This document shows positions 23,366-32,487 of a stretch of 64,000 bases of DNA, piece by piece; position 1 is the first letter of the stretch; every line of letters begins with the position of its first letter. Under the pieces are notes generated by a model, which saw nothing but the letters and a program-made list of their open reading frames with translations, was not told the DNA's origin and made no database searches. The translations under genes were made by a program, and so were the position numbers. The DNA is from Bradyrhizobium sp. CCGB12 (lineage in GTDB: Bacteria > Pseudomonadota > Alphaproteobacteria > Rhizobiales > Xanthobacteraceae): assembly GCF_024199845.1 (NCBI RefSeq), contig NZ_JANADO010000001.1, forward strand, positions 5,208,001-5,272,000. Reading direction: 5' to 3'.

Positions 23366-25882
23366 CTAGTCGTTTGCCTTGGCGCGGGCGTGCTGGATGA
23401 TCCGATGCTCGTCGCTCGATACCTGCGTCGGTCCAAGCTTGAATGTCAGCTTGTCGATTTTGCCGGTGAACTGGAACGGCAGCTTGTAGCTGTCATCCAC
23501 TCCGGTGCGTGTATCGACGCCAACGTCAAACGACTCGTCGATCGCCATGATAAACGAGATCGAGTGCGGGATCGACTGGCGGGAAACCTCCTTGCCATCG
23601 ACTGACAGCACGCCGGTGCCGCCTTTGCCGTAGCCCGGTCCGTTATACTTGAAATCGAACACGATGGTGTGCTTGCCCGGCTTGAGCGCCGAGCCCAGCC
23701 AGTCCCGCGCGCCTACCCCCGATTCCCAACGGTATCGCTTCAAATCCAGCATGTTGTAGACAAAGACCGGCTTGCCTTTCAGCAGATAGAGGCCATAGCC
23801 GCTGAAGCGTCCGCCGAGCGTCACGATCATTCCCTCAGCCCCGCCCTGCGGGACGGTGATGTCGGCAGTGATCTTGTAGTCCTTGTTCATGATGCTGGGT
23901 GCGTTGCCGTCGGGAATTCCGGGATTGATGCCCTTGTATGTGAATTCAGTTCGTCCCGCAGTCGCACTCGGACGCGGCGTCGTCAGACGTGGCAGGACCG
24001 AATTGTCCAGCGGCAAGACCTGATATCTCTCCGCCTCACCCAGGAACAGCGCCTGAAGCTCCTTCAGCTTGTCGGGATTGTTGGCTGCGAGGTCGTTGGC
24101 TTGCGAGAAATCCTCGGTGATGTTGTAAAGCTCCCATTTGTAATTGGTGACATCAGGCAGCTTTGCCGTTCCCAATAGCCATGGCGGCGCGGGCGGCGTC
24201 GTGCATGCATACCAACCCTCGTGGTAGATGCCGCGGTTCGCGAACATCTCGAAATACTGCGTGGTGCGCTTTGACGGTGCGTTCGCGTTCGACTGGTCGA
24301 ACGTATAGGCCATGCTCACGCCCTCGATGGGCTTTTGCGCGATTCCATTCACCGTCGCGGGCGCTGCGATGCCTGTGGCCTCAAGGATCGTCGGCACGAT
24401 ATCGACGATGTGATGGAACTGGGATCGAATGCCGCCGACGTCCTTGATGTGGCCGGGCCATGAGATCGCCATGCCTTGCCTTGTGCCACCGAAATGCGAC
24501 GCCACCTGCTTGGTCCACTTGAACGGGGTATCGAAGGCCCATGACCACGCCACCGACATATGCGGGTAGGTCTTGTCGGAGCCCCAATTCTCGTAGTGCA
24601 GCATCAGCTCGGCTTCCGGCAGTTTCAGAACGCCGTTATAGGCTGTCATCTGGTTCGGAGTGCCCTCCAGCGTGCCTTCCGCGCTGGTGCCGTTGTCGCC
24701 GCTGATATAGATGATCAGCGTGTTGTCGAGCTTGCCCATATCCTCGACTGCCTGGATAACGCGGCCGATTTCATGGTCGGTATAGGCCGCATAGCCGGCA
24801 AACACCTCGGCTTCGCGCGCATACAGCTTCTTCTGGATGAGAGAGAGCGAGTCCCATTTCGGCAGGGTATCCGGCCAGGGGGTGAGCTGCGTGTTCGCGG
24901 GGACAACGCCGAGGCGCTTCTGGTTGGCGAAGATCTGCTCGCGCAGCTTCTCCCAGCCCATGTCGAACTTGCCCTTAAACTTCTCGATCCATTCCTTCTT
25001 CGGCTGGTGCGGCGAATGGGTGCCGCCGGGCACGTAGTAAACAAAGAACGGCTTGTCGGGAGCTGCCGCGTTCAGCCCGTTCATGTAGTTGATGGCCTCA
25101 TCCGCCATGTCGGTAGTGAGGTTGTAGCCGGTCTTGCCGATCCAGGGGTAAATCTGGGTCGTGTTGCGGTACAGATAGGGTGTCCACTGGTCGGTCTCGC
25201 CGCCCATGAAGCCGTAGAAATATTCAAAGCCCATGCCGATCGGCCATTGGTCGAATGGTCCGGCGGCGCTGTAGAGATAAGTCGGCGTATTGTGGTTCTT
25301 GCCGAACCACGAGGTGGCAAATCCGTTGTCCCGCAGGATGGTCCCGACCGTAGCACTTTCCTGGCCGATGACGGAGTTGTAGCCGGGATAGCCGGTCGAC
25401 ATTTCGCCGATGACGCCATACCCGACCGAATGGTGGTTGCGGCCGGTGATCAGCGCAGCCCTTGTCGGCGAGCACAGCGCGGTCGAGTGAAACTGCGTAT
25501 AGCGCAGGCCGGCCTTGGCGACGCGGTCCATTGCCGGGGTCGGAACGACACCGCCGAAAGTGCCTGATACGCCATACCCCTGGTCGTCGGTCATGATCAG
25601 CAGCACGTTCGGCGCGCCCTTAGGCGGCGCGACGGACGGTGGCCAATACGGACTTGAGTCCTTGGCCTCTTCCTTGATCACGCCGCCGAACTTTGGAGGT
25701 TCGGGCGGAAGCTGCTTGCCATCGAGCGTGATGGTGGCGCTGGGCGTGCCCGGTGTGCCGGTGATCTGCTGCGCCACCGCCAGCGCAGTGAGAGGACCTG
25801 GCAAAACGACAAGCAACGTCGCAAGGCCGGAGGCCAACAGCAATTTTTGTTTCTGTCGTAAACGGCTCTGTTCATCGTTCAT
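23366..25882 (-). CDS. Arylsulfatase (formylglycine type)
   Basis: The 838-residue protein has an N-terminal hydrophobic export segment (LLLASGLATLLVVLPGPLTALAVA). The sulfatase fold starts at NVLLIMTDDQGYG (metal-binding aspartates, about residues 99-100). The maturation motif is CSPTRAALITGR, with Cys137 the residue converted to formylglycine. A second metal site lies in YISGDNGTSAEG. The last 200 residues form an additional beta-rich domain, making it longer than a minimal sulfatase. It hydrolyses sulfate esters, probably in the periplasm. Its start overlaps the formylglycine-generating enzyme gene by four bases, a direct sign that the two work together. Confidence 0.94.
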   Translation of the reverse strand: MNDEQSRLRQKQKLLLASGLATLLVVLPGPLTALAVAQQITGTPGTPSATITLDGKQLPPEPPKFGGVIKEEAKDSSPYWPPSVAPPKGAPNVLLIMTDDQGYGVSGTFGGVVPTPAMDRVAKAGLRYTQFHSTALCSPTRAALITGRNHHSVGYGVIGEMSTGYPGYNSVIGQESATVGTILRDNGFATSWFGKNHNTPTYLYSAAGPFDQWPIGMGFEYFYGFMGGETDQWTPYLYRNTTQIYPWIGKTGYNLTTDMADEAINYMNGLNAAAPDKPFFVYYVPGGTHSPHQPKKEWIEKFKGKFDMGWEKLREQIFANQKRLGVVPANTQLTPWPDTLPKWDSLSLIQKKLYAREAEVFAGYAAYTDHEIGRVIQAVEDMGKLDNTLIIYISGDNGTSAEGTLEGTPNQMTAYNGVLKLPEAELMLHYENWGSDKTYPHMSVAWSWAFDTPFKWTKQVASHFGGTRQGMAISWPGHIKDVGGIRSQFHHIVDIVPTILEATGIAAPATVNGIAQKPIEGVSMAYTFDQSNANAPSKRTTQYFEMFANRGIYHEGWYACTTPPAPPWLLGTAKLPDVTNYKWELYNITEDFSQANDLAANNPDKLKELQALFLGEAERYQVLPLDNSVLPRLTTPRPSATAGRTEFTYKGINPGIPDGNAPSIMNKDYKITADITVPQGGAEGMIVTLGGRFSGYGLYLLKGKPVFVYNMLDLKRYRWESGVGARDWLGSALKPGKHTIVFDFKYNGPGYGKGGTGVLSVDGKEVSRQSIPHSISFIMAIDESFDVGVDTRTGVDDSYKLPFQFTGKIDKLTFKLGPTQVSSDEHRIIQHARAKAND

Positions 25883-26889
25883 GGTGTCAATTTCTCCCGT
25901 TTGATGCAGCGGAAGCCAACGTGACAGGTCGATGTATCAACCGGCTCGGCATGGCGCGCCGCTGGCCGGTAGCGGCGGCAATAGTTGGGGGCGCACAGAT
26001 GCGATCCACCCTTGAGCACCTTGCGCGGAATCTTGATGCTGGGCATGCATGGGTCGTAGCTCTGGTCTTCGCGACCGCCGCGCGGATTCTCCGGGATACA
26101 ACAGGCTTTTGGCGCATCGGCTTCGTGCTTCGCCGCGTACCAATCCGTCGTCCATTCCCAGACATTGCCGATCATGTCGTGAAGGCCATAACCGTTCCGC
26201 GGAAACGCCGTCACCGGCGAAGTGCCCGCATAGCCGTCGGTCGCCAGATTCTCGTGCGGAAACTCGCCCTGCCAGGTGTTGGCCAACTGACGCCCGCCGG
26301 GCGCGAACGTGTCGCCCCAAGCGAACTCGGCTCCGTCAAGGCCGCCACGTGCCGCGAATTCCCACTCGGCCTCGGTCGGCAGCTCCTTGCCCGCCCACTT
26401 GGCATAAGCCTCGGCATCCCTAAAGGCGACATGCACGACCGGGTGCTCGTCCAGTCCGCGGATCGAGCTGCCGGGACCGTAAGGCCGTCGCCAGTTGGCG
26501 CCGAACTTGAATGTCCACCATTCGCCCCAATTGCGCAGATCGACGCGCCGCTTGGGCGGCGCAAATGCGAGAGAACCGGCTTTGAGCATATGCGGCAGCG
26601 CGCCCGGATAGTCCTTTGGATCCGGCGCCGTTTCGGCCAACGTGACATGGCCGGTTGCTTCGACGAACTGCCGGAATTGCCGGTTGGTCACGGGTACGCG
26701 GTCCATCCAGAAGCCATCGACCGTCACCCGATGAACAGGCGCTTCCTCGGGATAGTGTCGATCCGAACCCATTCGGAACGTGCCGCCGGGAACGTAGAGC
26801 ATGGTGCCGTCGGCAGACTGCTGCTGCAGCTGTTCCTGGCCTACACCTGGATCGGCGAAGGTCACGCCTGCCATGCCTCCCCTCTCCAT
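25879..26889 (-). CDS. Formylglycine-generating enzyme (sulfatase-modifying factor)
   Basis: The 336-residue protein has the SUMF1/FGE fold from MLYVPGGTFRMGSDRHYPEEAPVHRVTVDGFWMDRVPVTNRQF to GFRCIKREK. The catalytic region GGSHLCAPNYCRRYRPAAR carries the two active-site cysteines (Cys299 and Cys304), matching the copper- and oxygen-dependent enzymes. It oxidises the CSPTR cysteine of the sulfatase encoded immediately downstream. No signal peptide is seen, so modification would precede export. It sits 58 bases after a DUF1254 gene. An ATG five codons inside, just after GGGGAGG, is an alternative start. Confidence 0.93.
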   Translation of the reverse strand: MERGGMAGVTFADPGVGQEQLQQQSADGTMLYVPGGTFRMGSDRHYPEEAPVHRVTVDGFWMDRVPVTNRQFRQFVEATGHVTLAETAPDPKDYPGALPHMLKAGSLAFAPPKRRVDLRNWGEWWTFKFGANWRRPYGPGSSIRGLDEHPVVHVAFRDAEAYAKWAGKELPTEAEWEFAARGGLDGAEFAWGDTFAPGGRQLANTWQGEFPHENLATDGYAGTSPVTAFPRNGYGLHDMIGNVWEWTTDWYAAKHEADAPKACCIPENPRGGREDQSYDPCMPSIKIPRKVLKGGSHLCAPNYCRRYRPAARHAEPVDTSTCHVGFRCIKREKLTP

Positions 26890-26947
26890 CGTGGCTGTTG
26901 TCGGGCATGAGCGCCGGCGCCAAAGCGCCGACGCTCATCGCGGCGCG

Positions 26948-28414
26948 TTATTGAGCCGACAGCCCGACCGTTGTCGGCGTCCGCGTCACCGTCGGCGGAC
27001 TCCATTTTCCGGTCAGCGCGTCGGACTTCGGCGCGTAAAGGCGCATCGTGAGATTGAACGGTCCTTTCGGGGCCGGCAGCCAGTTGGCTTCCTTGTCCTT
27101 GCCCGGCGACTCGTTCTGGAAGTACAGATCGAGCGATCCGTCCGCATTGTATTTGAACGGCATCCAACTGCTGACGGCAAAGCGATTCAGCACGTTGCCG
27201 ACCTGGAAGCCTTCCGGATCGTAAAGCGTGACCGACCAGAACGCATTGACCGGCGGGGCAGCGCCCTTCTCGAAAGTGATGGTGTACTTGTTCGCGCCGT
27301 CAAGCGGTTTGCCGGATTCGTCGCCGAGGTTGAGGGGATAGATGGCGTCCTCGGGCAGATTGGCGCCGAGGCCCACTTGCGAGACGATCGCGCGCTTCAA
27401 ATAATAGTTGCCATAGACGCCCATGGTGTCGGTGTTCATCGACCAGTTGTTTGCAACCCGCGCCAGCGTCGGCACCTTCCAGGCCATCAGTTTCTGGCCG
27501 TCCTGCGGTGCGGTCTCCATTGCCCGCTGCAGCACCGGGTCGAGCTTGCCGATGTCAAAGCTCTTGCCCGGCTCGATGCCGATTTTCTTCATCTGGGCGA
27601 TGATAGGCTCGTCGGTGATGTGCGGCGGATGCAGCTTGAGCAACTCCGCGGCATTGGCAAAGTAGACGCCGGCCGACATGGTATCGACCTGGATCTTTGG
27701 GGGCGTTTTCATGTCGACGCTCGGATCCGGCCTGAATTCGACCGGCTTCGGCGTTTTGCCGTACTCGGAAAGCAGCGCGACCTTGTAGCCGGCCTGGATC
27801 TTGTGGACGGCATCGTAGTCGTGCGGGCCGTCCGTCTTGGTGCGGCCGATGACCCAGACGTACGGCGTCGGCGCATCGATTCGCTGGGTGTCCGCCGGAA
27901 GCTTGAACTCTTCGACGAACTTCTCGCGCAGATCGGGCCGCCAGCCCGGGGGCGTTACCAAGAACGTCCCGGCCTTGGTGCCGGTCGTCCGCCAGCCGGG
28001 CGACGCAAACACGTCGGTCCACATGTCGAGCATCGGCAGCAGATAGTAGCGTCCGTTTGTATCCGGTACCGTGATGACGACCGGCTCTTTCGTCATGTCG
28101 AGCCATGCGCTGGAATATAAGGTGTCGAAGTTCGAGCGAACGACGCCCTTGAAGTCCGCGGGTGGATATTCAGGTACGTTGCTGAACATGTTCGGCGGCC
28201 CCTTCGCCATTTCCTTGCCGGGCCCGATGTTGGTGAACTGCTTCCGTGTGACGTCCATCGATAGCAGCGAATAGAAATAGACATAGGCATCAACTGCGAT
28301 TGCGTGCGCCTCCTGCTCCGTGATTGCCGGCGCCGCGCTCTGCGCGAGCGCTGAGGACGCACTCAGGGTGCCAATGCAGAGTGATAGCGTCAGTGTCAAA
28401 ATGCCCCGATGCAT
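26948..28414 (-). CDS. Secreted DUF1254/DUF1214 protein
   Basis: Start set at 28414, preceded by AGGAGAATTCGAC. The 488-residue protein begins with a signal peptide (MHRGILTLTLSLCIGTLSASSALAQ). The DUF1254 part (AVDAYVYFYSLLSMDVTRKQFTN..., then DTLYSSAWLDMTKEPVVITVPD) is followed by the DUF1214 part with the strongly conserved PPVNAFWSVTLYDPEGF and LYFQNESPGKDKEANWLPAPKGPFNLTMRLY. The biochemical function of this periplasmic family is not established. It is first in an operon with the FGE and arylsulfatase genes, and a FixK box lies about 205 bases upstream of its start. Confidence 0.9.
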   Translation of the reverse strand: MHRGILTLTLSLCIGTLSASSALAQSAAPAITEQEAHAIAVDAYVYFYSLLSMDVTRKQFTNIGPGKEMAKGPPNMFSNVPEYPPADFKGVVRSNFDTLYSSAWLDMTKEPVVITVPDTNGRYYLLPMLDMWTDVFASPGWRTTGTKAGTFLVTPPGWRPDLREKFVEEFKLPADTQRIDAPTPYVWVIGRTKTDGPHDYDAVHKIQAGYKVALLSEYGKTPKPVEFRPDPSVDMKTPPKIQVDTMSAGVYFANAAELLKLHPPHITDEPIIAQMKKIGIEPGKSFDIGKLDPVLQRAMETAPQDGQKLMAWKVPTLARVANNWSMNTDTMGVYGNYYLKRAIVSQVGLGANLPEDAIYPLNLGDESGKPLDGANKYTITFEKGAAPPVNAFWSVTLYDPEGFQVGNVLNRFAVSSWMPFKYNADGSLDLYFQNESPGKDKEANWLPAPKGPFNLTMRLYAPKSDALTGKWSPPTVTRTPTTVGLSAQ

Positions 28415-28618
28415 GTCGAATTCTCCTGTATTCTTGTGTGTTGTTGCGTTTGGTCGTAGGTCTGCACCAGCGCAGCGATCGGCCCCGCTGCAACTGCCAG
28501 TGCCGCCAGGGCGGGCCAACGGAGAAGATCGCATTTCGTCAGCATGACGAATGTTCCTGCCTCAATGGCGTCTTCGCATGACTTTCATCCATTGGACGGC
28601 CCGCACCGGGCGCATTCG

Positions 28619-28632
28619 TTGACCTAAATCAA
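28619..28632. promoter_or_regulatory. FixK/FNR-type box upstream of the sulfatase operon
   Basis: TTGAC-CTAA-ATCAA fits TTGA-N6-TCAA with one half-site variation. It lies between the DUF1254 gene (start 28414, leftward) and the stop of the upstream secreted-protein gene. The only gene it can serve as a promoter element is the DUF1254-FGE-sulfatase unit. Confidence 0.62.
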
Positions 28633-28698
28633 GGGGCGCGCTGTTCGCGATCCAGGGCGCGCAGCTCGCCTTTCGAGCGCCAATGCGGCTGTCTTGCC

Positions 28699-29370
28699 TC
28701 AATAGCAAGGCGGGTATGGATAGTAGCCGCAAGCCGGACGGTAGTATGGATGGTAGTACGCAGCCGCCCCGTACGCCGCCGCACCCAGCGCGCCGGCATA
28801 CATCGCGCCGCGGAATGCGCTGCGCCGCGCGACGCCGGCGAACGAGAGCGGCGTGAACGGCCGGCCGATGATGTCGATGAAGAGCGCCGCTCCGCCATCT
28901 GCGCCTGCAAGATCGCCTTCAAGCATCTGCACATTGAAGGTGAGCTTGTCGCCCTCGAGCTTCGGATTCTTGAGGACCACGACGGCGTCCTTCACCGCGC
29001 CATCTCGGCCGAGCACGGAGATGGTCGCGTTCGGAGCGTTCTTGGCAAAACTGTCCTCGCCCGATCCCCAGTCCGCGATCACGTCGGCGGTGGCCTGGTG
29101 GCCCGCAGCCCGCACCGGGCGGTCGGCAAAGATGATCGAGTTCGGCGACACGCCGGTCAGAACGAGGGTGTCACCCTGCAAGGTCGCACCACGGGAGTTG
29201 AGCACGAACAGCGAGGGCACGATCTCCGGTTTGGCCGACGTTGACGGCGTTCCAATGGTCTTCATGGTGGGCGTCGTTGCCGCGTGCTGGGCAAGCGCTA
29301 CGTTGGTCACGCCGATCGCGGCGGTCAGAGCCAGTAATCCGAAAATCTGATTCAAGTTTGTAGTGCGCAT
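28699..29370 (-). CDS. Secreted hypothetical protein with Tyr/Pro-rich tail
   Basis: Start at 29370 gives a 223-residue product with a signal peptide (MRTTNLNQIFGLLALTAAIGVTNVALAQ). The middle is a beta-rich domain (SLFVLNSRGATLQGDTLVLTGVSPNSIIFADRPVRAAGH, then WGSGEDSFAKNAPNATISVLG). This is followed by a Gly/Ala segment with possible membrane-inserting or glycine-zipper character (FRGAMYAGALGAAAYGAAAYY) and a PYYRPACGYYPYPPCY end. Similar secreted proteins are common in Bradyrhizobium, but no function is known to me. It is divergent from the HlyD-like gene at 29596. Confidence 0.72.
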   Translation of the reverse strand: MRTTNLNQIFGLLALTAAIGVTNVALAQHAATTPTMKTIGTPSTSAKPEIVPSLFVLNSRGATLQGDTLVLTGVSPNSIIFADRPVRAAGHQATADVIADWGSGEDSFAKNAPNATISVLGRDGAVKDAVVVLKNPKLEGDKLTFNVQMLEGDLAGADGGAALFIDIIGRPFTPLSFAGVARRSAFRGAMYAGALGAAAYGAAAYYHPYYRPACGYYPYPPCY

Positions 29371-29531
29371 GACAATGGATTCCCTCGCTGAAAAAATCGT
29401 TGGCGTAACGCTCCCGCTTCCGAGCGAGAGGTCGTGCAACATCGGCTGCAGTTAACGCCGCATGGCGTCCGCAGACTCAAAAACGCGCGCTGGAATTAGA
29501 ATTTAGGGACTTGTAGTCTAGTAGCATTCAA

Positions 29532-29568
29532 AAGGTGATGCTTCAGCTACCTCCACGAGCATCACCTT
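29532..29568 (+). promoter_or_regulatory. Leader stem-loop upstream of the HlyD-like gene
   Basis: AAGGTGATGCT (29532-29542) and AGCATCACCTT (29558-29568) are perfect 11-bp inverted copies with a 15-base spacer. The structure ends 27 bases before the ATG of the HlyD-like gene, just upstream of the ribosome site. It may be an operator or a leader hairpin. Confidence 0.5.
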
Positions 29569-29595
29569 AGCACAATCAGAGAATGAGGACCAGCC

Positions 29596-30705
29596 ATGGT
29601 CATTATTCTGTGCCTCTACCTCGTTGCGCTTTGGCTCGTATTCTCCAAATTCAGACTCGTGCGGTGGGGCTGGGTGTCGGGGACGATTTCGCTGCTGATC
29701 GGCGGATTCATTCTCGCGACGTTTCTCGCGCTTTTTAATTACCTCACGCCGTCAGGCCGCGTGACGGTGACCGGCCGCGTCGTCGAGGTGACGCCGAATG
29801 TGACGGGACAAATTGTCGCAATACCAGCCAAACCGAACGTGCCGGTGAAGAAGGACGATGTGCTGTTTCAGATTGATGCGGCGCCCTTTCAATACAAGGT
29901 CAATCAATTGCAGGCATCGCTTGCGGCGGCAAAGCAGCAGACTGAAATCCTGAAGGCGAATTACGAGCAGGCGACGGCCACTGTGGCGGGCCTGGTCGCG
30001 CAGGCCGCCTACAACAAGAAGCGTCTCGCCGACATCGAGACGCTGGCCGCCGACGATGCCAATACGCAATTTCAGGCGCAGGACAAGCAGGTACAATACG
30101 AGACAGTTTCGGCCCAGCTCGCGGCGGCCAAGGCGGCTCAGCAAAGCGCCAAACTCGCTCTGGATTCCGAGATTGGCGGGGTGAACACCTCAGTTGCGCA
30201 GCTTCAGGCGCAGCTCGACAGCGCCAATTGGGAATTGTCGCAGACTTCCGTTCGCGCGCCTGAAGACGGGTATGTCACCGTCGTAGCCCTGACTGTCGGC
30301 GACCGCGCATTTCAGTTGCGATCGGCGATGTCCTTCATTGTGGAGAAGGAGATCGCGCTGGTCGGCATGTTCTCGCAGAACGGGTTTCAGACCATCAAGG
30401 AAGGCACCGCTGTCGACATCGTGTTCGACAATGTGCCGGGCCACATCTATCACGCCAAAATCATCGGCATTCCCAAGGGCATCGGGCAAGGTCAGATCGC
30501 CGTATCCGGGACGCTGGCCCGCACCAACACGTTCGGCGGTGCGACGGTGTTTCCGGCGGAAATCTCGATCCCCGATGGGATGGATCGCGACCGGCTTCGG
30601 CTGGGCATGTCCGGCAGCGCCACCGCCTTTTCCGACAAGGCCGGGGTAATCGGTCTGCTCGCCTCGATCCTGGTATGGGTGAGCTCCTACACGGCCTATC
30701 TCTAG
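29596..30705 (+). CDS. HlyD/EmrA-like membrane fusion protein (YiaV type)
   Basis: The 369-residue protein has two N-terminal hydrophobic stretches (MVIILCLYLVALWLVF and WVSGTISLLIGGFILATFLALFNYL). A lipoyl-like half (VVEVTPNVTGQIVAIPAKPNVPVKKDDVLFQID) is followed by a coiled coil of about 110 residues, the second half (TSVRAPEDGYVTVVALTVGDRAF) and a barrel. A final hydrophobic segment (AGVIGLLASILVWVSSYTAYL) is close to the C-terminus. This arrangement is that of the orphan YiaV/YibH-type inner membrane adaptors rather than a type I secretion adaptor. No cognate exporter is next to it. It is followed after 32 bases by a small secreted protein gene, probably co-transcribed. Confidence 0.83.
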   Translation: MVIILCLYLVALWLVFSKFRLVRWGWVSGTISLLIGGFILATFLALFNYLTPSGRVTVTGRVVEVTPNVTGQIVAIPAKPNVPVKKDDVLFQIDAAPFQYKVNQLQASLAAAKQQTEILKANYEQATATVAGLVAQAAYNKKRLADIETLAADDANTQFQAQDKQVQYETVSAQLAAAKAAQQSAKLALDSEIGGVNTSVAQLQAQLDSANWELSQTSVRAPEDGYVTVVALTVGDRAFQLRSAMSFIVEKEIALVGMFSQNGFQTIKEGTAVDIVFDNVPGHIYHAKIIGIPKGIGQGQIAVSGTLARTNTFGGATVFPAEISIPDGMDRDRLRLGMSGSATAFSDKAGVIGLLASILVWVSSYTAYL

Positions 30706-30737
30706 CCACCGATCGGTTCAAGGAGGAGGAAAGTTAC

Positions 30738-31061
30738 ATGCAGTGCGATGATCGCAACGTTGTTACGCCCATTCGTCTGTTTGCTGGTGCAGTTTTCCTC
30801 TCAGCATCGCTCCTGACCGGACCTGTGTCTCATACCGGCCTGACGGCATCCGCCGCCCAAGCCGCGGAGGAGATGCCGAAGCAGATGCTTGCGGCGCAGA
30901 TCCGCACGCAGGGCTTTGTCTGTGAGAAGGCGCTCGGCGCGACGAGAGATGCAAAGCGATCCAGGGCCGATCATGCCGTCTGGGTCCTGAAATGCAGCAA
31001 CGCCACCTACAGGGTCAGCCGCGCTCCGGATATGGCGGCGAAGGTGCAGCCGTTGAAATAG
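30738..31061 (+). CDS. Small secreted hypothetical protein
   Basis: Start at 30738 is fixed by AGGAGGAGGA 7 bases upstream. The 107-residue product has a signal region ending near ASAAQAAEE. The mature part of about 65 residues carries two cysteines (GFVCEKAL and VLKCSNATYRV), probably a disulfide, and ends in AAKVQPLK. Small envelope proteins of this kind, with a CEKA...KCSNxxYxV pattern, are common in Bradyrhizobium and have no established role that I know. It follows the YiaV-like gene by 32 bases. Confidence 0.68.
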   Translation: MQCDDRNVVTPIRLFAGAVFLSASLLTGPVSHTGLTASAAQAAEEMPKQMLAAQIRTQGFVCEKALGATRDAKRSRADHAVWVLKCSNATYRVSRAPDMAAKVQPLK

Positions 31062-31217
31062 TCAGCGCCCCTCCACGACGCTGTCCCGCGCGCAATGCGC
31101 GAAGGGAATGAATCCATACTGGGACACCGCAAGCGCGACGCCTGTCTTTTTGAGAGCGACGGTGCTCGACGCACTGCATCGACAAGCAGTAATGGCGCAA
31201 GGAGTCGGGCGAATGCC

Positions 31218-31231
31218 TTGATATAGATCAA
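31218..31231. promoter_or_regulatory. FixK/FNR-type box upstream of the outer membrane protein gene
   Basis: TTGAT-ATAG-ATCAA is a perfect palindromic box. It is centred about 119 bases before the ATG at 31344, which leaves room for a class II promoter with a leader of about 75 bases. No other rightward gene start is near. Confidence 0.75.
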
Positions 31232-31343
31232 GGAAGCGTGCCCCCGGCGCAACACGGCGAGGCGATCTCACGGTTCGTTCCATTAAGGCGAGACATTCAC
31301 AATCTCGCTGGCATACTGTCGTGAACGGACATTGGGGGAGCAC

Positions 31344-32417
31344 ATGAAGCGCTGCATACCCGAACGCAAGTCTCGTCGTCGACTGATCTGCTCGGCCATC
31401 GTCACAATCATGGCGATGTCCGCGGCCTTATCCAACGCCGCCTACGCCGACGAAAGCGGCGTCTCCTATTGGCTTCCCGGACGCTTCAGCAGTCTTGCCG
31501 CAACGCCCGCGGTCCCGGGATGGTCGATGGCGGAGGTTTACTATCACACCTCCGTATCGGCATTCGGCACCGCGGCCGCCGCAAGAGAAATTCAAATCGG
31601 CCGGTTTCCCGCGAGCGTGAACGTCGACCTGAATCTGCATCTGAATGCGCAGGCCGATTTGGTGCTGCTCAACCCCACCTACACCTTCGCGACGCCGGTG
31701 CTGGGCGGACAATTGGCCATTGGCGTCACTGGACTGTTCGGGCGATCGGCCGCCGATCTGAGCGGGACGCTCACAACGGGGTTTGGACCATTTGCAGTGA
31801 CTCGCATGGGAAGCATTGGCGACTCCGTCACTTCCGTGGGCGACCTCTATCCGCAGGTGACGCTGAAATGGAATCAAGGCGTCCATAATTTCATGACCTA
31901 TGCGACGGGAGACATTCCCGTCGGGGCCTACGATCCAAACCGCCTGGCCAATCTCGGCATCGGTCACGGCGCGATCGATGGCGGCGGCGGCTACACCTAT
32001 TTCGACCCACAGGCGGGACACGAATTTTCGGCGGTCGCGGGCTTCACCTACAATTTCAGGAATCCGGACACGCAATATCGGAGCGGCGTCGACTTCCATG
32101 TCGACTGGGGTGCTTCGCAGTTCCTCTCGAAGCAGCTCTTTGTCGGCCTCGTCGGCTACGCGTATCAGCAGATTACAGACGATTCCGGACAGAACCCCAT
32201 CCTGGGTGGTTTCCGGTCGCGTGTCATCGGCGTCGGTCCGCAGATCGGATATTTGTTTCCGGTCGGCGATATGCAGGGTTATCTGAACCTGAAGGGATAC
32301 GGCGAATTCGCTGCCGAGAATCGGCCGGCAGGCTGGAATACGTGGCTGACGTTCTCGCTCTCACCGATGGCGCCTGCCAGCACCGTGACGCCAACGCGAC
32401 GGATCGTGACGAAGTAG
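31344..32417 (+). CDS. SphA/MetA-pathway-type outer membrane transporter
   Basis: Start at 31344 follows GGGGGAGCAC. The 357-residue protein has a signal peptide ending near SNAAYADE and then the pattern of a beta-barrel of the phenol-degradation meta-pathway family (SGVSYWLPGRFSSLAATPAVPGWSMAEVYYHTS at the start, alternating aromatic strands throughout, GYGEFAAENRPAGWNTWLTFSLSP at the end). Members are outer membrane channels for hydrophobic or aromatic substrates. It is preceded by a perfect FixK box, so expression under low oxygen is likely. It stands near the sulfatase and HlyD-like genes and may provide the uptake route for a sulfated or aromatic substrate; this link is inference. Confidence 0.82.
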   Translation: MKRCIPERKSRRRLICSAIVTIMAMSAALSNAAYADESGVSYWLPGRFSSLAATPAVPGWSMAEVYYHTSVSAFGTAAAAREIQIGRFPASVNVDLNLHLNAQADLVLLNPTYTFATPVLGGQLAIGVTGLFGRSAADLSGTLTTGFGPFAVTRMGSIGDSVTSVGDLYPQVTLKWNQGVHNFMTYATGDIPVGAYDPNRLANLGIGHGAIDGGGGYTYFDPQAGHEFSAVAGFTYNFRNPDTQYRSGVDFHVDWGASQFLSKQLFVGLVGYAYQQITDDSGQNPILGGFRSRVIGVGPQIGYLFPVGDMQGYLNLKGYGEFAAENRPAGWNTWLTFSLSPMAPASTVTPTRRIVTK

Positions 32418-32487
32418 CTGTCCTGAAACCGGAAAGCTTGGGACACGGAAGTCTCGCGCGCCCGCCGTCCTCCGCGCACCCGAACTT

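Noticed and set aside
26801..28120. A 439-codon plus-strand frame
   Set aside because: It is antisense to the DUF1254 and FGE genes, which have strong family motifs and a ribosome site.
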